Below are positions 1 to 14,600 of a stretch of 64,000 nt of DNA, piece by piece (within the stretch, counting starts at the first letter, position 1; each line of letters starts with the position of its first letter). The stretch is from Halichondria panicea (Eukaryota; Porifera; Demospongiae; Suberitida; Halichondriidae), in NCBI RefSeq assembly GCF_963675165.1, contig NC_087393.1:4221502-4285501 (forward strand). The letters run 5' to 3'. Position numbers and translations under genes: made by a program. The notes under the pieces are model-generated. The model was given only the letters and a program-made list of their open reading frames with translations. It was not told where the DNA came from and searched no databases.

Positions 1-487
1 AGCCTCTGTTGCAATGACAGCCCCTTCACTTCTCCACACATGATGAGTAACGAGACCAGAATAGATCTAGTCAAATCCATGGTCATTCAATTCAGCAGTG
101 TAATATTTGTTTCAGTGCGCACCTCTATATATACGACTATGGGAGTGCTCGGCTCATATAAATGCAGCCAGGCACGCATCAGGTAATCCCTCTGCATGCC
201 GACCATTAACCAGATTTCATTAATTGTGCTTTTTATATGGCTACTCCCTACGTGTAGAATATTCCACCCAATTAAGTTATACTTGATACCGCTTACTCAC
301 TCAATCTGTTGAGTAGCCATTACCCAAATATTCACATCCAATTATAATTACGCCATGGCTATACTTGCTCCGCTCTATATTTATAGGCTCTGCATAGGAA
401 TATTCACATCTAATTACATAGTTGCGCTAAAAGCATTGTAAAAGCATTATGTCATAGGTAATATCGTAGTGTTTACCCTATACCAAG

Positions 488-728
488 TACCGTAACAGTT
501 CGCACCACTTAGACATTTCAAGTACTCATTATAGCGCATATTTTTGATTTCGTGGAATGGCCTCAAAAAGCATTTTTGTGAGTTAACTGCGTACCGGAAG
601 CCGCGGCTTTAACCTTTGCACGTTATAGCAGAGAACAATTTTCGTGGAATAATTTTCGTGTAGGATGCTAACCCACGAATAGAGTGAAAATTAAGTCCCT
701 CAAAAATGTTGCACTATACTATACGGTA
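488..728. mobile_element. MITE with TACCGT ends
   Basis: The ends are imperfect inverted repeats: TACCGTAACAG at the left and the complement of TACCGTATAG at the right. Internal motifs (a CGTGGAATGGCCTC block and an AAAAGCATTT block) recur at about 17256-17350, next to another copy of the terminus. There is no coding capacity, so it is a non-autonomous DNA element. The rest of 1-1700 is AT-rich and I see no gene in it. Confidence 0.45.
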
Positions 729-1699
729 AATCATTTGTTTTGTGTCTCAGAAATATGTATGCGAGCATAAAATCATGCATGCGTTCCAGCCAATTGAAAA
801 CGTTTTGCAATTTTATTTGTGCATTATAAACACAATTTCAATGGGGATTGTACAGGCCTCAAGTATAAGTGTGCAATACATATACAATAATAATTAATTA
901 TAACCGCTTGCATAATTAAATAGCACCATTAATTTCTAGCACTACGATACTAAGTGCTATACTAATGATGATAGTAGGCCGTAATAAATTATGCTTTTTT
1001 CACCCATTATTCTATTCTTTAATTCTTGAAAAATGTACCTATTATTCTCATAAAAATCCAATTATTCTCTGATTATCCCAAAAAATTTGATATAACAAAA
1101 TTAAGACGTAGAAATAAACACAACACACGTACACAACTGACTCAAGACATAATTAATATATCATGTTATCTCGCTGAATTGAACTGATCCATAATTACGT
1201 ATTCCTAAAAGGGCGGCTGATTCGACTAAAATTAATATTAATATTCACCTTCAGCCATTTTTTGCCATAAAAACATCGTCATGCAAAACTTAATGTAATG
1301 ATCTTTACCAAAAATGGACATTGATGCCCAATTGTTCTTTAGATATCTATTATGCTAAAATTATTCCGAGTATAATTTATCAGGGCCTAGATTATAGAGG
1401 GTTGAAAATAATTCATTTTTTTGCAGAGCTTCTGCAAAGCCACCACCACCAGTCCACCCACGCTATTATCTTGTATTTATATAGTTACCAGTAAATTAAT
1501 CATCATCATGAATTCATCAACTCAAAAACACAAAACATAAAACTCCTTTATAATCATTTGGGAAGGGGAAAAGTGACAGATACAATAGTGTTCAGTTAGT
1601 TGGGAAAATAGCAGCAGTGGCAATGCCACAGTTGTTGTTTTTGTTTCTGGACATCATCATGTATCCATCGATCCCCCAAGATGATCCTGAGCGAAAATA

Positions 1700-2172
1700 G
1701 TATCAAATACTACTAATATCTTTTATATACACACATTATATTATCATGATCGCATTAATAATTTTTGCTGCATCAAAGAGTGGGTAATGATTGACCCATG
1801 ATTATTGTTAAAAAGTTCAAATCCTAAAATTAATGGCTGCATCAGCAGAGCCTTGCAGCTCTCTTCTCACTCTTGCAGCTACCAATAGCTAGCATTCTAG
1901 TGCAGAGCTAACTACTAAGTAGAGTAGCAACACTCAGTGAACAAGTTTTGCTACGCACTCTTCTGAAAAGGCTACAATGGCATTCCAAGTAAGAAAAACT
2001 AGGCATAACTCGAGAACGAAGAATTATTTTACAAATCCAATGACTAGAAGCCTATAGAAACTCTTAGTTGCACTTCATTGATTCCTGAGCAGCTGTAGCA
2101 GTCTACACAAACACACAGACAGACAAACACACTACCGTATACCTCGCTTGCACATGCGCACCGAGGCATAAT
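1700..2172 (-). mobile_element. Helentron-like non-autonomous element, 5' part
   Basis: Reverse-strand copy of the family seen whole at 32953-33809. It begins at 2172 with TATGCCTCGGTGCGCATG and the GAGGTATACGGTA block, and runs through the shared internal blocks (CTATAGGCTTCTAGTCA, CTCGAGTTATGCCTAG, GAGTGAGAAGAGAGCTGC) to a TATAAAAG-like stretch near 1720. The 3' hairpin end of the intact copies is not recognisable here. Boundaries at the low-coordinate end are approximate. Confidence 0.55.
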
Positions 2173-2414
2173 AACATATTTAATTATAATGACATCCAGT
2201 GGGGCAGAGGTGAACCTTCCCCCAAAATGTTGTAGAATATGACATCATCACATTAGTACTGTCTGTGATGTGCAATATGTAACTGTGGTGCACTAGCATG
2301 TAATAGGGGGTGTGGGAGTGGTCAAACATTTTGCGGCATGAAACCTCCCCCCTCCCTCCCATTTTAAAATCCTGAGGGAAGCTGTATACTTTTACTTCAT
2401 GCTTTGTCACTCAC

Positions 2415-3455
2415 CCCAGCTGTTCTTTATGAGCCAGTAGTCATCTCCATTCTCTGTCCCATACCCAACCAGTAGCACAGCATGATCCAGCTTGACAGAT
2501 GAGCAAGAGGGCTCGTAATAAATTCCACTCGAATACATTTGGAACGATAAATGACTTGCATCGATACCAACTGCAATCGGTTGCTTCACTAGAGCAGCAG
2601 CAAGAGCCATTTCGTCTCCTTTAGGCATCACTTGACTACCTCCCTTGATGACCACACATGGTCTGACTTCATTGCTTTTACACGTATGATTGCCATTCAT
2701 AGGGTAGTCAGGCTCACAAGCTAGTCCTCCCATTTTAGCAATGCAATCGAATCCCATAACACTGAATACACTGCCATCGCAACTGCCATTTAAACAACAA
2801 TCAATGTACTCCTCTACACTGGGCATCTTAAGTTGTCCAGTCTCCACAAAACCAAAGGAAGCGACAGAATCCACCGTAGCAAAAGCTGCAGTTGTTCCAC
2901 ATTGACCCTGATTCTCTACTGGTGTGACTCCTCCTTTATTCCTCCAGTTTACAGAGGGAGGGAGAGGTCCAATTCCATGGAAGTTGGCGGGTGAAGTGTC
3001 TGGGGATACCATTATCTTACTTCCTCCAGTACGATCCTTTGGTGTCTGCAGTTTAATAGTCTTTTGACACATGCACAGCACACAATTACATGTAGCTAAA
3101 TCATTATTTATGATTATAACGACAGTAGAATTGATATTTAATTGCATATGTATAGCTTCACGTCACATGGGGCCGATATGTAATTCATGCATTAGTACAG
3201 TCTTTAATTGCATGAGCTTACCAAATGTGTAAACTCATTCAGAGCCAACTTGTAGGAGAGACCAAGGGAATTCTGGTGGAATACAAACTCAGCATTTTCT
3301 TTCCACACAGGCCAAAGTTTATCTGGTTTTTCAAGCTGTAGATCTATATTGTACTCAGCTATCCACTTCTCAAACAGAGCATATTCCACCTCGGCATATG
3401 CACTGGTACAGGCTAGTAGCACCAGCACTGCAATGAAAACAGAAAGACTTGCCAT
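2415..3455 (-). CDS. Cathepsin L/silicatein-like papain-family protein, catalytic Cys replaced
   Basis: Predicted CDS complement(join(2415..3045,3222..3455)), 3' end missing. Exon 1 gives a signal peptide (about residues 1-21) and a short I29-type propeptide with the NEFTHL motif. Exon 2 gives the peptidase C1 domain. The pocket that normally reads QCGSCWAF reads QCGTTAAF, so the catalytic Cys is Thr (residue 130). The His (LDHAVLLVGYG) and Asn (WLIKNSWG) positions are kept. Silicateins, the sponge silica-forming relatives of cathepsin L, have Ser there. A Thr version is therefore either a silicatein-like protein or an inactive paralogue. The coding frame stops at a clean GTGAGT donor after NSWG. 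The last exon (about 35 residues expected) was not found down to position 1. It is divergent from TMEM184, 177 bp away. Confidence 0.8.
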
Positions 3456-3632
3456 GTTTACGAGCTCAGCTGTGGACCACGCCTATCTTTTGTAGAGACA
3501 TGTGACACACATTAGATTTTATGAGTCATAATGACTCACTCATAATTATATCAAAACAAGATGATCGTTTTGTGAGCGGTGTGTGTTTTCAGGCTATAGC
3601 GCTATCTACTACTTCTAGGGATCATCACAGTA

Positions 3633-5982
<2,350 letters not shown>

Positions 5983-6295
5983 TCACTGTTTCTTAATGGC
6001 ACAGACTTTCAGTAATTTGTCACTTGTGAACTTTTAACTACGAGCATTGTTATCTTGATCTATTATTACTCTGTTAGTCTAGACGTATTGTGATCCGATG
6101 CTGTGTTTTTGTTTAGTTGATCTTTACCCCTTATACGTACATCACTTCATTGTTACTTTGTTAAAAAAATTAATTGAGTTATTTTCCAACTAGCGCAAAT
6201 GAATATTAAGGACACATTACAAACATGATGCCATGATCCTATGTAATTATTATGTAGACACGATACACAAACTATAATTATGCACACAACAGTCA

Positions 6296-6703
6296 CTAAT
6301 GGTCTGAATGAATTTTCTTCCAGCCTGTAAACAAAGAAGATTACGTATAAGACAACCTGCACCATCACAAATCCACTGACCTTCAGATTGGTATTTTCGC
6401 AGTGCTGTCATGTAAGCTATTGCGTGGTCTCTACATCTTTGAGGATGGTTCACCCCCTCTTTCCTCTGACAGTTCTTCACTCTCTCCCGGAGTATCTTCA
6501 CAGTTTCAAGATCAATTGCTCTGAGGGGAGAGAGAAAGAAGGTGTGTATGTGCATCCTTAACACCATAATTGACACACCTGTCTCTAACCCATTGGTGCT
6601 TGGCTTTCGTGAACGCAACCATGTCCTCACGGTCCACGTCCTTGAGATCTGTCACCCTCTCATATTCTCTGGGCCAGTTGTTGGACATGTCGACTTCCGG
6701 TTC
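6296..6703 (-). CDS. NDUFB10: NADH dehydrogenase 1 beta subcomplex subunit 10 (complex I PDSW), N-terminus not found
   Basis: Three exons read clearly: complement(join(6296..6324,6381..6520,6579..6703)), frame kept at both junctions. The product matches the second half of NDUFB10, an accessory subunit of mitochondrial complex I on the intermembrane-space side. It has WPREYERVTDLKDVD, then KILRERVKNCQRKEGVNHPQ and a following Cys. The two cysteines form the Cx11C arrangement (C, 11 residues, C) also seen in the human protein. It ends GWKKIHSDH, shorter than the human tail. An upstream exon at about 6787-6882 could add a hydrophobic stretch (TAFLAFYSIIYILSL) ending in GGTAAG|GTAAGT, but no start codon joins it cleanly, so the 5' end is left open. 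The gene is convergent with TMEM184. Confidence 0.8.
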
Positions 6704-7141
6704 CTATAAGGAAGGGTGGGTAATAAATGGAAAAGTGATGGTGACACTCATAGTGCAGTGTACTGGTGGCTAGGCCTTGGCAGTTAAACTTACCTTACCA
6801 GGGGATTCCAGAGACAAGATATATATAATCGAGTAGAAGGCAAGGAAAGCTGTAGAACAGTCTTTGGTACTTGGTACAGTCTAGTATGAAGGCTAGTGTT
6901 GTTAGGGAAAGGTCAAAGGTTATAGAATAAGATGGGCGGGGCTGGTGGGGATTTCCCTTTCAGATACTTAATTAAAGCCCTGCCATGCCTATTATATTAG
7001 CCTCAAGACCTATAGTACCTCTGGCTGAGTGCAGTGTACGTGTAGACACAACAACTCAACAGAGGCACTAAATTATCATGAACTTGATATTATTTTGCTC
7101 GATATATCTATGGGTTCCTACCGGCCTGGTAGACTAGGTAG

Positions 7142-7188
7142 TAGCCTCGAATCCAGGCCGTATTTTAATCGGCCTGGTCTCGAGGCTA
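7142..7188. mobile_element. Fold-back MITE, TAGCCTCGA family (minimal copy)
   Basis: A 47-bp near-perfect inverted repeat starting TAGCCTCGAATCCAGGCC and ending in its complement CGAGGCTA, with almost no loop. Same termini as 9288-9345 and 32170-32903. No clear target duplication is left. Confidence 0.65.
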
Positions 7189-7214
7189 GCTTAACTAGAT
7201 AGAGGCAGGGCCAT

Positions 7215-7420
7215 TAAAATTTCACAATCGAAAATTCATTCAAGTCTCCTTTGAATACAAAAATTACCCCCTATACAGTATTTACAGTTACTATTATATA
7301 CATCAAGAAACACGAGATTATAATACGACCACAACAATCACAAATGTCACCACCATCAACAAGATTAGTACAATATAGCTATATGAGTCCATATTCCATC
7401 CACCTTGGCATTCATTCATC
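7215..7420 (-). pseudogene. Degenerate zinc-finger-like exon relic
   Basis: Downstream of the kinase stop, the strand reads VDGIWT and later ICDCCGR separated by stops. The DNA aligns with 9660-9775, where the better preserved version reads VDGAWTCDYCDN. The pattern W-x-C-x2-C ... C-x2-C is that of RanBP2-type zinc fingers. It looks like a decayed terminal exon shared by this kinase family. Confidence 0.35.
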
Positions 7421-7439
7421 AGGGGCTGGTTTGGCATAA

Positions 7440-9161
7440 TTATTGAGCCCTGCATTGGTCATCAGGATCCATCTCTGATTCCCATTGGTCCCTGGGATCG
7501 TCAAAATCTTCTGGTACCCATTGGTTCCTGGGATTGTCCAAATCTTCTGGTTCCCATTGGTCCCTGGGATCATCAAAATCTTCTGGGTCCCATTGGTCCC
7601 TGGGATCGTCCAAATCTTCTGCTTTATCATAATCTTCAGCATCGTCATACACATCTTTATTGTATCCAACACGTTCAGAGCGAGCATTGATACCTCCAGT
7701 TAGACCAAGACGTTCAAGTTCAGATCGGCACTGTACAATTGGCTCGGGGAAATCGTTTGGATTAGGAGGTGAAAACAGTGTCCTTTGTGTGTAGTTAACT
7801 TCATTCAATACGACTTTAGAATTCACAACTTCAGGGTGAACCTGTAACATTTGTAACAATTCAGCATGACACAACCACACACTATATATACACACAGGTC
7901 AGCTTTAATTACCGTATACCTCTTGTGACTAACTAGCTCCTGAGGCATAAACATAAACATAAATGCACAATCATTCACAATGTCATAACTGTAAATTTAC
8001 CTTGTCTTCTTGTTGCTCCAGTTTCTTCAACAAAGATTCGTTTTTCTTGACTGCCTGAACATGTTTGCTCTGGAGATCCTCAATATCGCGTGTAAGTTCA
8101 TCAATGACTTGTTGAGACTGGCGTTGATGTTCATCCATAACTCTTTGATGCTCATCGATAACTTGTTGAGATTGGTGTTGATGTTCATTCAAATCTGACC
8201 TGAGTTTTGCATTTTCCTGGCGCATCATTATCTCAGAAGCTGTTGGCCTAATTTGAGGGTTGTTTTGAAGGCATTGTGAGGCCAACTGCAGCAGTGGATG
8301 ATCCTTCCCAACTTCTGTGATGGCAGCTTGGAAACTATCTTCACGTCGCTCAATCTCCGTACGTACTTTCGTTGTCTCTGATGGAATATCGAAATAAGTT
8401 GGATACAGTGGCTCAGGAAATTCTTGTGTGGTAGTGAACAGAATGAGGTGGCCCATGGAGAAGCAGTCGATTTCTTTGCCATATTGGGCTGACATCGGAC
8501 CACCATCTCTGGCTTCTGGTGGCATGTAGTTGGCATTTCCAGGACCTTTTGTCATTGTTGCTTGGTGTCGGCCAGGCTTTAACTCAATCAAACGTGCCAT
8601 ACCCAGGTCAGCTATTTTAGCAGTGAGAGATTGACTCAATAAAATGTTGCGAGCCGTCAGATCACGATGAACAATATCCAGGCTATGCAAATGTACTAAG
8701 CCTTTGGAGACATCCAACAAGATACACAGCTTTATTGAAAGCGGTATGACTTCGTTTTTTCTTGTCTCGGATTGAAGAAACTCGTGTAAGCAGGTTTTGA
8801 GCAGCTCCATAACAATGACTGGGATACTTTCCCCCGGCCTACGATAGCAAATACCCAGAAACCGAACAATGTTAGGATGGCAAACTTCACTCATTAGCGT
8901 ACATTCGGTCGTGAAGGCTTCTATGAGAGATCTTGGCTGGTATCCATGGCCTCTAGCCCTCTGGTTGGGCAACCTTGAGTTTGCTTCTACTAAAGCTTCA
9001 TGGAGGATTTTTGCTGCACGGCGTTCTCCGGCCACTTCTACAACTTCTACACTTCCATAAGAGCCTTCTCCAAGTTCCTCACCAGTGAAATGGACACCAT
9101 CGAGTTCGAAAGCTTTGAGTTGATCTCGAAATGCTGCAGGGACATCTGCCATGTTAGCCAA
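7440..9161 (-). CDS. Tyrosine-kinase-like protein kinase with coiled coil and acidic repeat tail
   Basis: Predicted CDS complement(join(7440..7841,8001..9161)), 520 residues, phase-0 intron. The kinase domain spans about residues 22-305: glycine loop GEGSYG (31-36), lysine K51 in AAKIL, helix-C glutamate E86, HRDLTARN (165-172) and PPEA for APE. The metal-binding triplet reads DLG rather than DFG (185-187). HRDLTARN is typical of tyrosine and TKL kinases; all catalytic residues remain, so activity is plausible. Residues about 310-387 form a coiled coil with an EHQ-rich repeat (QSQQVIDEHQRVMDEHQR). The second exon holds SPPNPNDFPEPIVQ and ends in four acidic units of the type DDPRDQWEPEDF. The substrate is unknown. 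Related tail relics lie just upstream. Confidence 0.85.
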
Positions 9162-9287
9162 ATCATAGCACCATCATCTGGCCAAATTTGGGCATGCGCA
9201 CAATACACGATGACAGACACTGCCTCTGATAGTGCGTCCTGGGATCGAGGCTAAACATAATTATAGCCATTAATTTTTACCCCCACC

Positions 9288-9345
9288 TAGCCTCGATTCC
9301 AGGCCGATTAAAATACGTATTTTAATCGGCCTTGAATCGAGGCTA
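9288..9345. mobile_element. Fold-back MITE, TAGCCTCGA family, with 9-bp TSD
   Basis: A 58-bp near-perfect palindrome (TAGCCTCGATTCCAGGCC at the left, its complement at the right). It is flanked on both sides by the identical 9-mer ACCCCCACC (9279-9287 and 9346-9354). A 9-bp duplication is typical of Mutator-like transposases. Confidence 0.85.
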
Positions 9346-9659
9346 ACCCCCACCCTAATAATTGTCTATGGTAATTTTTGTGGGGTAAAATATTATTCGG
9401 TCCCATGCAGGCTCCTTCTTTTTTATTTTCTTTGTCACAAAATCAATAAAATACGATGTTATTTGGATGCCATCATTTCCTTCTTTTCTGCCTCCCATCA
9501 TCTTTAGTTCGTTTATCAGTGAGAGCTTGAAAAAAGTAAACTGGGACGAGGCTAATTTTTTACCCATGAAAAATCACCTGCTATACTGTTACAGTACAAG
9601 CACGAGAAAATACAGATGACAATTATTACAAAATCAAAATTATGGTTTTTTTATGAGCC

Positions 9660-10190
9660 AAAAATTACACCATATGGCGTTCATTACCACAAACATCACA
9701 AATGTGGTCGTACCATTAAACACAAGATTATCACAATAATCACAAGTCCATGCTCCATCCACCTTGGTATGCTGCCGAGGCTGGAATTCACCATAGCAGG
9801 CTGTATAAAAATCCTTCGACAGGCTCACGTTTTGCGGAGGTTTCACCCACTGCAGCATTAGGCACAGGGACGTCAATGGGAGATGTTTGTTCCTGAGTTG
9901 GTGGCCTGGGGCCCACTTTCCATGCATATTCAGCCTGTTTCTTGAACTCAGCGTTATTATATTCACTACAACTCACTGTGGATGCCAGACTATAGAGTTA
10001 ACTGCGAGTTTGACCATGCTACAAGGTCCAACATCTCCTCGAAGTCGTTCAAGTTCAGATCGGTACTGTACAATTGGGTTGGGGAAATCGTTTGGATCCG
10101 GAGGTGAAAACGGTGCATGTCCTAGGTGGGTAGTTAGCTTCTTCGTCAATACCATCTTGTTTGTTCTTCCCTGAACATTAGCAAACACCT
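9660..10190 (-). pseudogene. Relic of a kinase-gene tail (paralogue of the 7440-7841 exon)
   Basis: The reverse strand at 9973-10188 reads FSPPDPNDFPNPIVQ and RSELERLRG, closely matching FSPPNPNDFPEPIVQ and RSELERLGL in the kinase C-terminal exon. Further on (9788-9976) is a Pro/Glu-rich stretch, and at 9690-9775 a RanBP2-like finger start, VDGAWTCDYCDN. Its second half, ICDVCGNE, is only readable in another frame. No kinase domain is present. I read it as a partial, decayed duplication; an unseen intron between the two finger halves is the alternative. Confidence 0.45.
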
Positions 10191-10746
10191 GTTGAATTGG
10201 AAGGGCTGTTCCTGAGCGGCTGGTCTGTATTCAAAGGGTTGTTGTACAGGAAGGTGTTCCTGTGGATGGTATACTGCTGATCAGAGTGATCTTGGCATCA
10301 GTATAGATACTCGTTGGGTTGGATCGAACTCGCAGAATAATTGATAGAATGTGTTCATTCCGTGCATACACAACGAGGTTCTGGTTATGGGAAGCACCTA
10401 GATAGGACTACCTTTTGTGTAACCCTTTCCATGCATGTACGTATACATGCATGGATAAAATTATTTCAATTCAATTCAATTCAATGCTATCCTCCAAACC
10501 CTGCTGGCCAGCCTCTTCACTATACTACTCCTATTCAGGCTGGACAGAGTGGTCTAAAGAATTGTGTGTGTAAGGAATACAGTACACAATGCGAAGTGAG
10601 TAGCTTATTGTTTGTTTCCAATCTGATAATCTATTTGTCCTCTGCCATTACTATTGTTTTGTACTCACTCTTATTCCCTACAGGTCACAATACCTTTAAT
10701 TGGTTTCATTTTACTACATATGCAACAATGCAGTCCATATAGTGCA

Positions 10747-10888
10747 GGTGTTTGTTAGTCTCCTCAAGTGTAACCTAGGGGAGTGCTTCAAGGCATCCAC
10801 TTGTAGAGGAAGAAAAGAGGACTTACTCGATCGTGTACTAGCATTAAGTCTTAGCAAAAAATACACAAGTATTAATTTTGTACTATGA
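10747..10888 (+). other. Possible SAP-domain-like exon fragment
   Basis: After an acceptor-like AGTGCAG the frame reads VFVSLLKCNLGECFKAS followed by GRKEDLLDRVLALSL. The GRKxxLLxRVLxL end resembles the second helix of SAP domains, such as in PIAS proteins. No donor or neighbouring exon is convincing. On the other strand, at 10910-10990, a further VEGAWACNN relic of the zinc-finger tail can be read. Isolated fragment; function not assignable. Confidence 0.25.
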
Positions 10889-11686
10889 TTCTCAAGTAGT
10901 GGATAATTATGATTATTGCATGCCCATGCACCCTCTACAGGAATACTGTTACAGGCCCGTAATCGCTGGCCATGCAGTCGGCCTATAGAGTATAGAAGAG
11001 AGTATTGTGAGACGGTACACATTATGAGACAGTTTTTTAAAAAAGAATCCTTCAGTTATTCTTTCTGCAATTAATTAATGCACTACCTTCTCTCTAGTCC
11101 AATGGACTTTACGCTTGTGTTGACAGAGATACGACAAATAGTTTGTTAAAAAAGAAGAATACGTACAGAATTTCAATTCATGTTACATGTAAAAGGGTGT
11201 GAAATAATTTGTAAGCTTAAATTAATTACAGCTTGTAGACCTAGATCACAGTTTTGATCTCTGCTACCCCCGCAAATGACAATTAATCAAGGCTGCACCT
11301 GATAATCTGTGCTGGAGTCAAGCTAGCTTAGAGCTGCAAGAACCATGGATTCTCAAAACACGTATGCCTACTTACTGCTAGCTAGCTAGATCTATATACC
11401 ATGGAGAAGATGATGACTCTTAATATTATCATATACATGTAGATAAAATATTATTTGCTATTTTAAATTATAACTCAGCTCACTTAGATCAACGGTACAT
11501 AAGACTTAAGTGGTACCTTAGACGAGGCTGTTAGATCTACATGTAGTGTATAACTGTATTTTATTTTGACCTAAATTTTAAGTGAGCTACAAAACACACG
11601 ATTTTGCTGTTTTCCATTGTTTTTCCAGGCCAAGAGGTGATTTCGCACAGTTGCAAATAAATTCTTTCCCCCCCCTTTCCTCACAG

Positions 11687-14600
11687 GTCAGTGATGACTG
11701 AGGTATGCCTAGCCAATGTTGGTGCTGTCGCAGTTGGTTACCTGGGAGGACTGTTGGGCTTGTCCGTAAGCTATATCTTGCTTAGTGCACAATAACAATA
11801 TTTACTTTGCACCTAGGTGGTTATTCTGATTGTTCTTGGCTTTATTCAAAGGCGGAAGAAGCTCCATGGATGTCTCTGGGGATTTCCTGGATTAGTCAAG
11901 TATGTCAATATACCGTAGAAACTGGATTATTAGCACTTACTCGACTATATATATAAGCGCATCTTTATTTTAATCGCATGCTCAACTGCAGGATTTTTAT
12001 ACTCGAATTGAAGCGCTTTTCTTTAATGAAATTTTAGAATTGATTCATCTATCTATGAGCTAGTTAGCTTGTACAGTGCAGGATAGCTATATATATATAT
12101 AGCTGGTGATATCCATCTGGAAGGACTCTCTGGGCATGCTGTTACCTTGTCTGATCATGCTGAGAGAATATGAGACATGGATGAGGTCCTTTTATTCAAG
12201 TTCCTGGTCAATATAAATGTTTTTATAATATGAACTGTAACATAATAGTATGATATAGATCCAGTTAGGGTTGCCTGCTTTCCTTGCTTGCTCACTTTCT
12301 AGCCAGCTATAGCTTGCGAGTCAGCACTCATCACAGAGACATCCGGTTGCTGGGTGGGGCTCGAAATGACTGCATAATAGTCGCATTCTCGAATATAAGC
12401 GTATAGAGCTCTGCTATATTGACCCCAAAAGCGCATGCGCTAATAATCCAGTTTCTACCGTACCGCTTCTGAATCAGTATTTCTAATCTAATTTTGTGTG
12501 CTTTGCAGACCTATGGATTTCCTCGTGGCTCCTCGATACAGATTTATCTACATCATAATTTTTGGTGTTATGTCCCAATCTCTCTTTACCACGTTTCAAG
12601 TTATCAGCACCCCTGCTGGAGTCAATTTCTACTTGGGAATTGTCTACCGCACATGTAAAGCTATAAATCTACTGTCGTAACATATACTTGTCATTTTGGT
12701 ACTGATATTTCGTTAGTAACTGTTGACTTCTATATACTCATGCAGCTTGTCTTATATGCTTGGTTTGTGGCCACCATGAGAGCCAATATAGTACCCCCTC
12801 CCCTGAAACGTATACCTCTTACACTTCCCCCTCCCCCTATGCAGTGATAACTCCTTTGTTGGTGGTACTGATCCTCTCACTCCAATACTTCCCTCTCTTC
12901 GCATGCGTGAATGCACCTATTCCTCTCTTGGGTCACATCATCGGACTCATCTACTCCATACTATGGTGCGTCCAGTAAAAATCAATCAATACTCATTCGT
13001 CTCCCCTCTTATATACAGGTGTGGTTACATTGTGATGACTTTGGTTGTCAGTTTTTCTGCTAGTATTTGCCAGGACACACCAGCCCTGATTGTGACAGTG
13101 AGTTCATGAATCTGTCGATCTGTGGAGACCAAATAATTGTTGTACTCTATGTGTATGTTCTTGTGTGCTTTATTATGATGAGAGCCACTAGAGAGGTGAC
13201 CTCAATGCAATAACAACTCTTGTCCCATGCAGGTTCTGCTGCATGTTGCCTCAATCATCCCCACACTTGGAGTTGCCATCATCGTTGTTATCTGGTACAG
13301 TTTCAAAGTTGTTCAAGGTCTCCTGAGGCTCTGTCGTGTGCTGGGAGGGTCACTTAAGCAAGACTTTGTCTGCTGTGGAGATAGGGTACGGGTGTTAGAA
13401 TGATTGAATCTTTTTAAAGCTATTAATTGTACAGGTAAAACTGAGGGCTACGGACCCGCCGAAGAGTGAGGTAAAGTCATATCATCTTCTTCACATTAAG
13501 AGACTACTCCAGAAAAGGTAAGAACTTTTTCTGAATAGTTTAGCACAGTGCGTAACGAATGGTTTTGTAAGTGCAGTTATGAAGATGACAAGATAAAGCT
13601 CAGAGGAAGGACTACCATTTTCCTAACGAAAATTGCTAAATACATATTTCCATACAGCAAAGGTATTTGACATTGTGCATTTACTATAGTAATACTGACT
13701 TTCTCGATGTGCAGATTTCAGGCTTCCTTTGCCATTTGTTGGAGCAGTGTTTGCAATGTGCATGATTCTCTACCAGGTAACTTGTAGACCACCCCGGCAG
13801 TTACGCAGAGCTACTCTCATGAATCAGCTGCCGTTCCTTTGGAACACCATCTGAGCATTCTTGTCATGAAGTCAATTCAAAATGGAATGTTGCTTGCTCA
13901 CAAAACGTAATTAAATTCGTGATCTTACGCCCACACGTATTTGCTAATTGTTAATATAAATGTACAAATTAATCGTCAAGCAAAGGCATCTCTCTCTATT
14001 TGTGTTTTGCTTGTGGTGCTGCCTCCAAGTTCATCACCTGACTGGACTTCTGCAATCTGATTGGTCAAAACGGAATTTTGTCTTGGCACATAAAACTATG
14101 ACAAGAGTGCTCAGACGGTGTTCCAAAGGATTAAGTATGGCAGTGTATAGAGTCAGTGAAAGTACCGTGCAGCGAGTTTAATTATTTCGAGGGTATAAAT
14201 TTTCGCGGAAATGCCTTTAGAAAGGTTTTCGCGAATTTAATTTTCATGGAATAGCAGCCTTTTTGCAGCATGCATGCATGCGATATTAAATTCGCGGTTA
14301 TAATTAATGTTCGCGGTACATTAATCCGCTAACATTACGAATATTTATACCCTCGAAATATATACCCGCTATACGGTATCTCATGCTCTCCCTCCCTCAT
14401 ACACACACACAGTCCACTATCATAACGATAATCCGTGCTGCTAGTCTAGCGACCGACCTACCTCCTGTGTTTGACTTGTATGTTCGGCCACTTCTGTACA
14501 CCGTAGAAAACGCCACTATCATTCGAGCACAAACTATGAATTTCACGATCGAGCGAATCAACTCATTAAAAATATTATTTAGTGGGATCGATGAAGTTAT

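Noticed and set aside
2180-2410. 76-codon open frame as the last exon of the papain-like gene
   Set aside because: It lacks the expected GYxxI/CGI ending of peptidase C1 domains and shows no acceptor.
10341-10742. 133-codon open frame ahead of the STRA6-like gene as its N-terminal exon
   Set aside because: No start-context, signal or similarity to STRA6 N-termini, and splice phase does not fit.
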